NCBI GenBank assembly: GCA_002633005.1
Contig: NMRA01000028.1
Span: forward strand, 953,556-1,017,555
Direction: 5' to 3'
Origin: Phoronis australis
Lineage: Eukaryota; Phoronida; Phoronidae
DNA length: 64,000 bases
Shown here: positions 22,296-36,900 of the stretch, piece by piece
Layout: each line of letters opens with the position of its first letter
Numbering within the stretch: the stretch's first letter is position 1
Translations under genes and position numbers: made by a program
The notes under the pieces: model-generated
Seen by the model: the letters and a program-made list of their open reading frames with translations, nothing else
Databases searched by the model: none
What the model was told of the DNA's origin: nothing

Positions 22296-24985
22296 CTAAA
22301 ATGTATGCGCGTTCCTGCACACTCCACATCCCAGAGCAAACTCTTCACCAGTGGGAGGATGCTGTACGTGCAGCGGACATTCATCACCCTCCAACTGCCT
22401 GCCTCGTGGCCCTGTAACAACAGGTGTCGTGTATACAAGGATATCAGCTACAGACACACTGGAGGGGTCATGTATACAAGGATATCAGCTACAGACACTA
22501 GTTCTACAATTACTAAGTATCTAATATGTAGCCAAAAGAGAGTGAGCATCAGATCACATATGGAACTAAAGTATTAGACTATCACATATGGAACTAAAGT
22601 ATTAGACTATCACATATGGAACTAAAGTATTAGACTATCACATATGGTACTAAAGTATTAGACTATCACATATGGAACTAAAGTATTAGACTATCACATA
22701 TGGAACTTAAGTATTAGACTATCACTTATGGAACTAAAGTATTAGACTATCACATATGATACTAAAGTATTAGACTATCTTTTTTGTCAGACCATGCCAA
22801 TGTCAGTGTGTAACACGTGTAGATCACGTGTGGATGTTTGAGGGTACTTGCAAACTATGGAAGGAGACAGGCATGCAATACAAACATACAGAGATCTCTG
22901 GATATTTTGACTAACTTCCACATGCATCTTCCCACAAGTCAAGACAAGTGAATTTACCAAAGTTTTTACTAAATATGAAAAAGAGGGTACATTTCAGAGA
23001 CGAATTTGTTTGGCAAATTTCATTTATGATGTTAAATATTCAATCAAAAATGTAAAAAAGGTAAATAAAATACTGGCTCAAGACATAAGGCGAGGATGAC
23101 AAACAAGTTCAGCGACTTGTTTACACTATGATCCTCAACAGTTGTTGCTTTAATTGAGGAGTGATCACAAACACTACCAATAGGTGGCATGGTTACCTGC
23201 AGGGCAGTGAGGCAGCATCAGCTTTGGTAAGTTGGTCACACGTTGGAAGTCATCATGGCACATATTACAGAAGTGAGTTGTGCCGAAACAGAAAAAGACA
23301 GCTACGGAACAACAGTAGCGGCACTTGTACTCCAGGAAGTCCATCCCATGCTTTGGGCACATCTGAAATTGTGATGAGCAATGACGGCTGACACAGGCCA
23401 CATATCAAATCTAAATAATAGTTGAATATGATGGCTTATTTAGTAGAGCTAAGTAAGAAATTACAATTTGGCATTCCCAGTTATGGATTCATTGTTTGAG
23501 AGAAGAATGCCAGGCCTAATGTGTTGTTATGTGCCCGGCCTTGTAAAATTACACACACATTTCACAACTCTGATAAAAAGGGAAGATTGTGGTGCTTACA
23601 GAGAGAAAAGAAACATTGGAGAATCTTGACACTTGTAGTTACATTTTTGACAAAAATGATAAATTACAATGCCACTTTTCCAATTCTCACAATTCATAAA
23701 TCAAGCAAATCACAGTACAGTTTATTTTTATTAATTGTTTAATAGATACTGTATTTTGTGAACATAATTGCTCAACCCTTCAGTAAAGAACTAGTAAATT
23801 TTTGCAGGAAATTTTTATCAAAATGTTAGTTTGACACAGACAAGAACTACATGTGAATGGTTCCCTCTACACATAAGAACTACATGTGAATGGTTCCCTC
23901 TACACATAAGCTCCCAATAACTCAACCCACCTGTGCACGCGACACGTCAGAGCATCCCCCACACACCAGCTCAGAGGGGTTGTAGTCGTCGGATATACCT
24001 GCCTCCTCATCACAACGAGCCTCCCCACCGTAGTAAGCCTGATGAGACCAATACAAAAATGCACACTTAAGTCAAAATAAAAATCAAACGACACTAAGTG
24101 GAGATAACCCATCAAACCTAACTATCCAGGGGTCTGTTACAAGAAAGTGTCTTGAAAAAGAAATTTGGTCTTGCACTCCCACTTCCCGATTGCATAATAA
24201 AGATTTGGCCACGTAACAGTGCATAAGAGTTTAGAAATAATTTATAGGAATTGTCTCGGTAACTAGCAGTTATGTGCATATTCTCAGAGACTTGTTTTTT
24301 GCTCCAGTGAGATTTAATAATTTTTCAGAAAAAGTTGTAAGGAGCTAAAGTCACTTCACACATAGCAGATCCTAGAAGACAATCACAAGATGGACGCTAA
24401 ATGGTTACGAGCATATACACCTTTTCAACGAACACCATCCACCATATTTGAAGTTACATGCACTATTCAATTTATTCTAAAATGTTACATGAGCAACTTA
24501 CTCAATGAGAATAAAGTGTAACAGAGACATCTATAGTCAATCATAGGGCACCAATTTACTGAATGTCATTTGAGAGAGTGCAAACCAGTGTTGTCAAGAT
24601 TTTGGAACTATAGTAACTCTTACCTTTCGAATAAAGATTAGACATTTGTTTAAAAATATGAGCATATTTTTTATTCATTCAGTTCATGAAAACAACTGAG
24701 AGGAAACACATTCCACCATTAATTGAGACATTATAAAGTTTAAAACTGTCCAACGCCACTAACCCAAATACTGACCTTGCCACATTTGAAGCAGACATAA
24801 TATGAATAGCGCTCGATGGCGAAGCCAGCAGGATCATTATAGAACCTGCCTCCTGAGTCCTTGATGGCGTCACACTTATGCAGGCCCTCATACTCCAGCC
24901 TCATCAGGGCCTTACGTCGGACGTCCTCCTGCAGGACACGGATAGGGTCCAACAGATCCTTGAGGACAGGATGGTCTATTGTAAC
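22296..24985 (-). CDS. MYCBP2: MYCBP2 tandem-cysteine (TC) catalytic domain, last four exons
   Basis: Exons 24985-24776, 24038-23931, 23362-23197 and 22411-22296 end with the family C-terminus [11 protein letters not shown]. In the human RING-Cys-relay mechanism, ubiquitin passes from E2 to one cysteine and then to a second one that esterifies threonine. Both relay cysteines are conserved here: in [11 protein letters not shown] (human C4520) and in [11 protein letters not shown] (human C4572). The glutamate in NPSELVC (E4534) and the histidine in MCHDDF (H4583), implicated in catalysis, are also present. Numbering of human residues is from memory of the family. The stop is TAG at 22296-22298. 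Confidence 0.92.
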
Positions 24986-27900
24986 CTAGAAATGATATGA
25001 AGTAGAGACATCATGAATAGAATTAAATGCAGAAAAACTGCTTCATGTCCATTGGCAATATGATTACACACCGCAGACTTATGAATCGACAAACTGTGGA
25101 AAAACAACAAGAGATGTGGCACTTTCACTTATTTCAAGTCACTTACATATGGAAAGTCACTTAAGTATGGAAAGACAAAGCGAAAAAAAACTTCCAGAAC
25201 TCAAATTTCCTAATAAAAGATAAAAACATAACTTACACTCTTCACAACCAACAAAAAGAACTAAAAAACCAGAATTTTCACTTTCATAGGAATTAAAAAC
25301 AGTTCAAAACATTTTCACCCTGTAAGACTATAAAAATAACTCAAAACAACAAAATAAATTAGGTTAGGACCCAAAATTTATAATGTCAGGACTTACAATT
25401 GATCACCCCAGGACCGATATTTTACGTCAGAAATGAAAATATACCATGTCGGGACAAAAAAATTACCATGTCAGCATGTCAGAACCAAAATATTTAATAT
25501 TAAGGCAGGAACGAAAATTTAACATGTTAGGAAAATTTCATGCCAGAAAATTTTGTGCCAGACCACATGACCATCCACAAGCCCGTGACCCCACATGGAG
25601 ATGACGTGACTAGGTACACAAGGGCTAAGCGTTCAACATGTCTCGCTAACGACAGTCACATTATCATGACAATGAGGTTGAAATTCCGTTCAGCCGTCAC
25701 ATTATGCATCAGAAGTCAATGTACACTTGGGCACACTAGGACTCTCTGTCAACTTGCTTCAAGTGAATGACGTCCACACGTTCGTGGTCACGTGCTTGTG
25801 GACGGACACGTGGCCTCCTGGCATGAAATTTTTGAATTCCATGTCCGGGCATGATAAAGTTTTAGTCCTGATATGTTAAATTTTGGTCCTGATATGATAA
25901 ATTAAAGGTTTTGGTGTGATAAATTCTGGTTTTGAGAACATTTTTGGTCTTACAGAGATTTTAATTCTTGAATAGAAAATATGTATCATCCTGGGATTTT
26001 TTACACTTTCATTGGCTTTTCATTTGTTCTATTTTTAAATTGTGTAACTTCATTAACAATATTGCCTAACACAAAGTCCTTGGATTTTTTTTCAATAAAA
26101 TTAAACTCGCTTCAGCAAGAGACTACAGTCCTATGCTCTGCTCAGTATTGTGACTTCTGGTAGTCGTCAATTTGTTCCACGGCAAGTACACTGCCAAATT
26201 GTGCTGGATCACACAGGCTGAAGTTTCAGCGGACTAGATATAGAGAATATACAAAATTTTTAGTATGTGACAACAAAAAAGTTCATGAAGAAACACTACA
26301 GAGAAAGATCTATCTCTTTTATTGATAATTGCACAAAATTGTGAATGCAAAATTCAGTGTAGAAATATGATGCCCAAAAGCACTTCACAGCTTCCAAAAT
26401 GTCATGAGAAAATCATGTTCGAGAAGTGATGGAAATGTCCTGAAAATAAACTCCACCAACCTTGCAGATGGGGCACTGCGAGAAGCCGAATGTGATCCTG
26501 GGTCCAACCCAGCGTTTGGAGAGTATATTACGGGTGCAGTGGAGATGGAACACGTGACCACACTCCAACTGAAAGAGAATAAAGCAGAGTTAGAAAGTTG
26601 AGATAAACAAGGTTTTATGGAGAAGTTCTGTGACTATAGTGTCTGTAGGTCTAATAGGAATACAGCAAAAATCAACCCATGTTCTGCAGTGGCTTGAAGA
26701 ACACAGAAGTCAAAACTGGCTGAAATCGTTTTTTCAGTTGCACTGAGTAGTCAATTTGAAACAAAAGTGCATATCAGATCAACTGAAGTGTTAATCATAA
26801 TAGAAACAAGGGCCACAAGCTATAAGGTTATATTAAAATATAGTTGACAGGTCATTATCCCCTAAAGTTTCAGACTTGTTTTTTAACCATAGTGTTCACT
26901 GGTAATACAACAAAAATTAAATTAAAATGTTCTTGACTTAATCTTAAGATGAAAACAAGGACGTGAAACAAAGATGTATTTACATAATTTCAGCTTATTA
27001 CAGGCCCTATATATCAGTTTGTAATGCATGAGCATTGTCACATCACCAAATGAAATTCCACATTAACCCAATTAAAACAATATTTTCTAGTATGGGTAGT
27101 AACTATAACAGTGCCGTTATTAAACTGGGAGCTATTTTTCTATTAAGGACAGTACAAATCCCTAGTCGTCTTGGTAAGAATTTTGCAAAGTTAAATACTC
27201 TTCCCATACTCCTTTGTATCGACAGAAAACTGACGTAAACGTCCCAACAAAAGGGTTGCATCTTGGGAGTGGATTCACTTCTGATGAGCGCACACAATGA
27301 CCAACACAGTCTTTGTTCAGTAACCAGTCAGTCGGTGTGTCTGCTCAATGGACAAGATGCTGGGCTTTACGTCACAATTCTCTTGTCACAAAGGAGAGGG
27401 TAAACGAACATGACCAAACATTATGTTCGGTTTGTCCAGTCCGTGAAATGTTGCCGTACCTGTATGGCAGGGGCGGCGTTGAGAGCTTCTGTGAAACAGA
27501 TCATACACATGTCATCAGCATCCTGCTTCAGAGTGGAGTCCTTGGCACAACCTTGCAGACAGGGGAGACAAATCTCCTCATCCTTGATTCCACCACATAA
27601 ATGACCACAAGGCAATGTCTTGAAGCATGCATTCTGGGCATATTCCTAGATGAAACATTAACAGTACACCAATAAATTAACATCCCTTATTAAGTGAGGA
27701 TAAAACACTGAATAGTCTTCTGAGGACACATAGCAAAACAATGTTCAAATTTTGCATCAACACAAGCTATCACAATCATTATGGTTTGTGAGTGAGATGG
27801 TTAATAATACTATAATCAAATTTTAATTATCTGTAAAATACACAGAACAAAATAACTGAACAAGAACAATTCAGAGCACTGAAATGCACCCACGAGGCAC

Positions 27901-30900
27901 CTCAAACAATTTGCTTCTAGGTGTGCTTATTTATATCATAAAAATGGCCATTAGACAGCACAGAATACATTGAACTCAACCGAAAATTGGAAGGAGTCGT
28001 CGTCTCTCAAAACTATTTACCAAATTTCATGACAATCTATCTAAAAACTCCAAAGATACAAAGGCAAAGGCAAAAAAGAACAAATTGCCATTCAGAACCA
28101 CATGAGTAGTCCTAACTGTCCATCTGTTGTCAAGTTAATGGAATGCAATTGCAAAATTTCAAAAACAGATGATGCAGTCATAGTTGCAAAAAATGTTATT
28201 AGGGGGCACCACTATTATTGGATCCGTCTGAAATCCACATCAGTCAAGCCCTTGTCAGTAGGAACACGTCCGCCAAGTTTCATAATGACTCTCTATGCAG
28301 TTTGGCAGATACAGAAGCAGACGACAAAATACAGACTGAGAAGTAATTAAAATGGCCACTAGTTGGTGCAGAACACGTGGAATCTATCATAAAATGGAAA
28401 GGTGCCATTGTCTTCACAACAGAAACTTGTTTGTCAAATTTCATGAAAAAGTATCAAGGAACTCTGAAGTTATTGAGGCAAATATAAAAATAAAATTACT
28501 TCTTGGGAGCACAGTCGTAGTTGGACTGCTCTGAGACTCGTCATTATCTGTTGCCATCTCTCTTACAAAGGGTAAAGGAGAAACAGCTATGGACACAACA
28601 AAAAAAAATAGCCACTAGGGAGCACCAGACTAACTGAACATGTCCGAAAATCAATGACAGCCTTGGTCTTCTCATCAGGAACACATCTCCCAAATTTAAT
28701 AAATAAATGATCTTTCAAGGGGTTTGGTGGATGGAGAGATAGGCGTCAAACACATACTCAAAAATTTTTAAAGTGGCTGCCAGGTGGCGCAGATTACGCC
28801 AAGTACCTCCAAAAATGAGAAGGTGTCGTCGTGTGCTTGATAGAAACCTATCTGCAAAATTTTATGATAACAAAATGGCCACTTTAAGTCAAATCTCTCT
28901 CAAACAGGAAAATGTCATCATTTCTTTAATAGGAACCTATTCATCAAATTTCATAAAAATTCATCAAGGTGCTGCAAAGATACAGAAGACAACCTAAAAA
29001 AATAAAATTGCCACTAGGGGAGCTTAGTGGTAGTTGAATCTGTTCAAATGTCGTCGTTGTCCGTTGTCAACTTCATATAAATATGCTTGCCAATTGAACG
29101 TTAATAAAGCTCCTGCAGAGGGTTAGGGAAATACAGCCATAGACACAACAAGACTGCCACTAGGAAGAACCACAATAGTCAGAGTCATCTGAAAATCATC
29201 ATCAGCTGTCCTCTTCACACTAGAAACACACACGCCAATATTTATAGTCATCCTTATGGTGGATAAAGGGGCTGATGCCAAAAACAGACTCGAAAACAGT
29301 AAAAATGGCCACTAGGTGACGCAAAGTACCCCAAATCCATCCAAAAACGAGAAGGTGGTGTCATCTAACTAATAGATACCTGTTTGCTAAATTTAATGAA
29401 AATCTGTTAAAGACCTCCAAAGATATAGACTATTGAGGTAAATGTAAAAAGCTAAAATAGCCTCTAGGAGGCACACCGGCAGTTTGATCTGTCAGAAAAT
29501 TTGCTCATGAAAGGAACACATTCGCAAAATTTTATGAACATACATTGAAGGGTTTTGGAAATAGAGCAGTGGATGCTTTACAGAAGGACGGACAAGGATG
29601 AGGGTATAATCATGGTATAAAAATCACTTCTTTCTGGATAGGCACATATTAAATAAAATAAATACTATATAGCCACCAAATCCAAGGGCTTCTAATTAGT
29701 CATAATCAAACAACCAAATATGTCTCGTTTATTTCTGCTAAGATTCAATATTTACCTCCTAATGAGAAATGAAATGAACTTTGATCAGTTCCAATCAGTA
29801 TTTTCCTACAAAATCCTTATTCAAGCAACAGAGGACAGGTGCATCCCCCTCAAAATAAGGACCACAGCTTCATTTTGAAAAGGCGCAAAATATACAAACC
29901 TGACAGTCTGGATCAGAGCAGACATTGCCTACAGCCAGAAGTCCTGTGTTACCTGTAGTGCCACAGAAACGGCAAGTGCCTGTCGCATATGGCAGCGGCT
30001 TCGCATTGTCTGAAAGACATAATGAAATTTTTGCTCAGTCACAGTAATCGATAGTGTAGAGCCAAACTTAAAAAAAAATCTGCAGAAACATCTTAATAAA
30101 CATTCTACAATTTTATCAATTCAATAAAACATATGGAGAACGACAACACTTGCTAACTTTAAACAAGAGTTGGTTTGGTCGTGAACAAAAAACTTCAAAG
30201 TGGTTTTGACAAATTACAGGCTCAATGATAACAAGAGAAGACAGTGTGGTTCAGTGGTTAGAACTCCGGGCTACCACTTGGGAGACTTGGTTTTCAAATC
30301 ATGACTTCACTGGCTGACATTCAAGCATTACTAAAAGGTGTCTCTTATTCCTCTGAGCTTGGTCTTACTTGTGGCTGTGTGCAAGGGAGTGAATGAGAAC
30401 CTGGATACAACGCAAAAGCGATTTCTAAGGCTGTGCTCATATTAAAAAATGATAACAAGGCGTACTTTTAGCACCCTCTCTGAACTCAACCAGAGCCTTG
30501 AGTGTCTTGGAATCTGCCAGTGCCAGGATCCAAAACAGTTTGGTTCGACCACACCCTTCGTGTAAGTCCACCTTGATGGACTCTTCTTCATCTTTGAAGA
30601 TCTAAAAAACACATCACTATATAATGCAAGTAACATTATAACACACAGGCAATACAAATTTACAGTAGGAATAAAATTTCAACATATTAATTTAGTATTA
30701 TGACTAAATAAAACATCAAATTTTATATCACACTGAAAACTTTCCAACTACAAATCACTTTACTAGTCTTATGACTGCAGTAATCTAATTACTTTCAGTA
30801 GCACTCTGAAGTGTCAAGTCTGCAGATAACTAATTAATCTAGTTCATTGGTTATGAACAAGAACATGCATATGATGTTGATGAGACAGCAGGAATCAAAG

Positions 30901-33900
30901 CTGAATATTAAGAACAGCTGCAATGGTATGAACATCAATAATAACATGGGATTATAATGATAACATGCAATAATAACATGGGATGACAATGATAACAACA
31001 GGCAATAATAACATGGGATGACAATGATAACAACAGGCAATAATAACATGGGATGACAATGATAACAACAGGCAATAATAACATGGGATGACAATGATAA
31101 CAACAAGCAATAATAACATGGGATGACAATGATAACAACAGGCAATAACAATGATGATGCACATAATAATGATGCAAAAAAATCACACTCCACCCTACCT
31201 GGCGTTGGTGCGCTCTCTTCGTCTTGGGCAAGTGTAGGAATCTGTCACAGTCGGCGCACAGGTTACCACACTCCACACATTTAATGATGGCCAGGGTGTT
31301 ACCGTCGTCATGGTTATCACAGGTTGGCTGCAACATAGCAGCAAAATAAATTACCAGCAATTTATTTCAAAGATTTAGTTCGGCAAAGCCCTCTTGAGCT
31401 ATAAACCAAACCGCTGAATCACAAAGGATATCAACTGGATTATTCAAAAAACTTTGAGACATTCAATACAAGAGTCCAATTTGACCTATAGACAAACAGG
31501 TACACAAAGTTGTTAACTTTTATAGTAACAATGTTTCAAGGAAGCAACAACATCTCAAAGAGTGCAACTTACCATAGGTGTACCTGGAGACCCATCACTT
31601 TTGACCCATTGACCCGAGGACAGTTTCTCTGTATGGTCGGGGTCAAGGACACAAAGTGCGCCCAATGCCAACCAGAGCTGCAAGAGGATCAGTTACTTCA
31701 GGCATGTGACTATGAACAAGTTGTACAAAAATAGAGCACTGAGCCATGTATGGTGATCAATAAAATATCGACACAATGTTGACAAAAACATAGTTTTAAC
31801 AATGTTATGACAGATACCATGAAGGAAGCATAAGTAAGAAACACTTCTAAACCATGCAAGAAATAACAGAGGATGTTTTCTCAACAATTTCTCCAGTTTA
31901 AGACCACAGAAATTTCATCAATCTTTATTTCCCATAACAACGAAACACAGTTTGTAATTTCCCAACCCATTTCCTTCTCTGCAGCCACCACACTGTAACA
32001 CTTACTCATTAGACAACATGATAAAAAACATTAAGTCATTGAGATATGATTTAGCTTCAGCCCCACACTAGTATTGGAGATTATTTACAACAAGGAATAA
32101 AGTACAGTCTGAGTATTTAGCCATCGTCATACCGTGGGTATCTGGATACATTCGGCAGAAGAGCGTTGATCTTCCTCCAGTTTGGTTAAGTTCAAGATAG
32201 ACTCAGCGATAGCGGCCTTAGTGACCTCAGCCCACTCTTGAGACAGCTGGCCCTGTAACATGGATAAGTTAGTTAACAGTCCCCACAGAAAGAATCAATG
32301 AGAGCACCAACGACACCTATGGTGAAAGAATAAGACAATTATATTTAGATTACGTCTGCTTCGCGAATGTCTTTAAAAAAGTTCAGATACAGTTGTGGGA
32401 TGAGGTTTGAGATGGCTGCTGATTTTCATAGTTAGCCATTCCCCACACAACAAGCAGTGAAGAGACTATTTCAATTTGAAAAAAAACTCACACAAGTTGA
32501 AAGTCAGTACAGTGGGTAGGTCTGAATTGCGAAATAAGCTATTAATTCCAGTTAGAGCACAAGAACATGTAAATACAATCAATAATAGACTGCCATTTTG
32601 TACAACAAACAATGGTTGGGAAAGATGACTTTATTATGGTCTTAAGGCACTTGAAATGCTGATCAACAATCTATGGTGAACAAACAAGCAAAAGTTTCTA
32701 ACTAAGAGACTGAATATAGTCAGTCTAGATAAACAAAGTGAAAGCAACTCACCTTTGCACAGTTTCACATTTTTACTTCTATTTCCTTTTTGTAAATAAT
32801 ATGAATTACCAGAGTATTAACAATTACGCAAGTGGGACATTAGTGGTGACAGCCCATGTGACGTACGAAAACGTGCCCTCGTCAAAAACCCATTAAGCTT
32901 TCTAACTCCTAACACTTAGCCACCAATGGAAACTAAACAAATTCAAACGACACTCACATTGCACATATGTGATACTTCCCATTATCCATCAGAGGAGTAA
33001 ATATAGACTATTTCACAAAACCTGTTCAGTACACACAACTTACACTGGCCATGTCCTTGAGCAGATTCACAATTTCAGTAGTCATCTTCTCTGTGATGCT
33101 ACCCTTAAGGTACCATCGCTGGTCATTTGGTGCTCTAATGAAAACGAAACAGATTTTGGATGTTAAGTTGCAGTTAGCATAATATTTTAAAGTTTAACAT
33201 CAAGAGTAAATAATATTTTCTTGTCAGAAAATCAGCAATTTTGTAAGCAGCTATTTTCAGCAAAAACAATGAAAAAAATGAAGATGCATTTCCATATTCA
33301 ATGGAAATTCCATGTAAATATTCAAGTGATAACAGCATACATAAATGTAGCATAGATAACCTACATAAATATGCAAAACACTAGTCTAGCAAACGAAAAT
33401 TGCATTATTTGGAATATTGACACAAGGGCCTAAATTTACATTTGTATACTAGGGTGTTTGGATAAACAAGCATGTTATGTAACAGAGAATGAGATTCTGT
33501 GTCTCATGCCATGTATAAATTTCATCTTGCATTGCTTTGGTGTCAAGTTCTGTTTAGTTTTTGTTTTTTGTTATCCATGCGACAATCAGTAGTTATCAAG
33601 TGCCACCTATGGGCCAGATGACTCACGCTCTGATAGGAGAGTCCAAGAGAGTGATGGATGATATTTCTTTCTTGCTCTTCACTTGAACTGTCAAGCCCTT
33701 GGCAATACACGCCAGGAACACATCCAGAATCCTCTGCAGGTATGGGTTAAACTGAGCAGGGTAGAAACCCTGGACGTCGGAGAGAACGCTGACATCTTTA
33801 GCAGGCAGGGTGTGAATGCGTAAGTTACGAGCAAATGTCTGTGGCAGAACCTCAGGCAAGACTCGTCGCAACAATGAGGTCACCTGTAATATTGAGAGCA

Positions 33901-36900
33901 CTTAGCATACAGTAAAAACTGAATGCTGCATAGACCAGTGAGAAAACAGGTTATCTTAATATAGCCTCAGGCATGATTTTCTGTAACCTAGCATTGGCTG
34001 GAGTTCTCATTATTCATCACTGCAAAAGTCATTTGAGTGTGCAACTGTACCCCTCTAAACACCATATGGAAGACATCCCAGGTATCCACCACTAGAGTCA
34101 CCCACCTGATTCTGTAGTCAGGATGTCCCTATGTGCAGGTACCCTCACTCACCAAAAGATGACGCCCCCTGTATGTCCACAATTAAGACTCACTCACCTG
34201 TCCCTGTAGTCGAGGTGTCCTCGTGTGGAAGTACCCCCCACACACAATATAGAGGATATCCCGTGTGTCCACACTAGACTCACTCACCTGTCTCTGTAGT
34301 CGAGGTGTTCCTGTGTGGAGCAGGGTCACCAGGTCCTGCAATAACTCTTGTTGCTGTGCCAGGTATGTACGACCCACCTGGGAGCCACTTAGGGCCAGGA
34401 CCATGGATAACAGCTCAAAACAATAGGCATCCGAGGTCCTGCAACAATAAAATTGATATTAACTAAAATACGTGACACTCTATAGATCAATTCTAGTTGT
34501 AAGAATTCCCTTTTTAAGTGCTTCAAAATTAGCAAAACTACTTAACAAAAATGAGCAAAAAATTAGTCAATTCTCTCCAGATTTTGGGCCAATTATCTCC
34601 AATTATCTCTGCAGTTGTATGTTTTTAGGTGATTGTTAAGTAGCACAAAGAATGGTCAACTGTCATCCATTTTTGACATTATTGGACAAATTTAGAATTA
34701 GTCACATTTTATTTTTTGTCATTAGTACTCTTCACAATTTTGCAAAACCAGACAACCCCCACTTGGTTTTTTAAACAAATTCCGTTACAGAACATGTCAG
34801 AGCTCACCGTGAGTCATCAATGAGTGATGGGTCATGTGACTTCACTAGCTCCTCCCACTCTTCTTTGACATGGCTCGTCTCCTTCCTAATGGCCTCAACT
34901 ATATGTTCACACACCTACATGGACACAGATAATGATGAGCCAACAGTGATTGACAAGTTATGTGACCCTGAAACCGTTCAGACTTCATTTTATGTCAAGT
35001 GTTAACTTTGCAAATAACAATAACGGTGATCAAACCTTAATCTAGCCAAACAATAAATATATTACATAAACTCAATAGATGGTGATGACATTCACCTATG
35101 AAGGCATACACAAGGTTTTTACATACATGTCCAGTGGGTTTTGGATGTTAAACCAATGAAAATAGAAGAGAAGCCAAGCTCACCTGCTTCTGTAAGTGGG
35201 TCAAGGTCATTCCTTTGCGACTGAACAGTATGCCCACCATATGTTCCTTGAGGTTTGTTTCTGTCTCGCCGGCCATCCCGTCAAGATCTTCCTTACTGTC
35301 AGTGCGAGCGAACAGTGGATCCTCGGATTTATCCGAAATTAACCGGCCAAACACCTAAAAGATAACATTGATAAGCTGCTGAAGACAGTGATCCTTAAAA
35401 GTCCTAATCATGATGGTATGCTCCGCCACTAAGTTGTGATTTTTTATTTGTAAAAAAGTTGAAAGACTCTTCACAAGATAGTGAACAGCTGCTTATGTTA
35501 AAAAGTTTGTCTTTAAATATGCATTTTATTCCCAGCCAATGGTACGCAGAAAATGGCACGCAATTTTTCCATTGGCTACAGCATGTGATAATAAGACATT
35601 TGAGCAACTTTCAACAGACACTTTTAAGTTGAGAGATTTTGGAATACCAAAATTGAATTATTAGAAGACGGCATTCTAAGCAGAACTAAACCGACCAATG
35701 AGACCAGTGAGCCCCACAAATCTCTAACGCCGTAAAAAGGTTCGTTATCATTCATGGGCTAATGATTACATCATGCCCAGATCAAATTCAGTCTCTCCAT
35801 CAAAAAGTTTCACAGTAATGATGACCTAGAAAACTAATTGGCTCAATGCCAGCAGTTTCATTCTCAATCTGTTCCACCCCGACATTGGACACGGACCACT
35901 ATATCACATCAAGCATGTTTGCTGCTTGATTAACACCATGTTCTTCCTCAACAGTTTGCTTATATCAGTTTACATCAGTTATACTCCACGGCTTACCTCT
36001 GAAGTAAGAAGCCTGAAGACTCGTAGCGTCTCCGATTCACACTTCTTTCTATCTGCTGCCATCTTGTTGAATTGTTTGTCAACAATGCTGGACTCGCCTT
36101 TCCTCATACCTATTACCTTCACTTGCCGAGCACGCAGGGTGTTGTCTGGACCTACACCAACAGAACGGATATGGTTATTATTTCTTGGGTGACGATGCAT
36201 GATAGAAATTTGATCTGTTATGGTCACAGGGCATTTTCACAGTTTTGAAATGTTTTGCAGAGCAACTGAATTACTTTTTAATAAAGTCAGACAGAATGAG
36301 TCAATACATTGGTTCTACATCAAAGGAGAGTTCATTTTGTACTCCACAACTGTAAAGTCATTTGTTCTCAACGGTTATTATAAAATTCTACGTACAAAGT
36401 AGTGCTTTTTTACTTTTAAACTTAGTAACAGATTTCTGTGACCTGAACACAAACCTCTTAAATTCATCTTGCAAGCCCTATTCTGAGGGTCAGTTACAAA
36501 GCATGTGACCCAACCAGCATGACGGGCGTCGAGGTCAACTTCATGGTAGTTCGGGATCACTTCATCCCATGAGGGGCCGACACTGAACATCACACTCGTT
36601 ACTTTGTTCTGCAATCAACAACAGACGCTTTGCATAGCAAATTGAATAACAGACAACAAAACATTGTCAAGTAAATTTTAAATTCTGAGCAACGAGCTCA
36701 TTACGCTGAAAAAAACAATTGCTGCAGCAAGCGACCAAGTAAAACAATTGCTGCAGCAAGCGACCAAGTAAAACAATTGCTGCAGCAAGCGACCAAGTAA
36801 AACAATTGCTGCAGCAAGCGACCAAGTAAAACAATTGCTGCAGCAAGCGACCAAGTAAAACAAAATCTCAAGAGCATAACTATATCAGGAAAACACCTAC

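Noticed and set aside
22199-22577. Open frames on the plus strand, up to 124 codons
   Set aside because: They are the antisense of the last MYCBP2 coding exon and of neighbouring repeats, and show no family resemblance.
22553-22778. Regular 28-bp repeats considered as a CRISPR array
   Set aside because: The units are contiguous with no variable spacers and lie in an intron of an animal gene.
30834-31193. Hydrophobic open frame suggesting a membrane protein
   Set aside because: The apparent transmembrane repeats come from a 35-bp minisatellite read in three frames. Only the B-box exon next to it is real.
35926-36192. 88-codon plus-strand frame
   Set aside because: It is antisense to the DOC-domain exon 36151-35997 and has no independent support.
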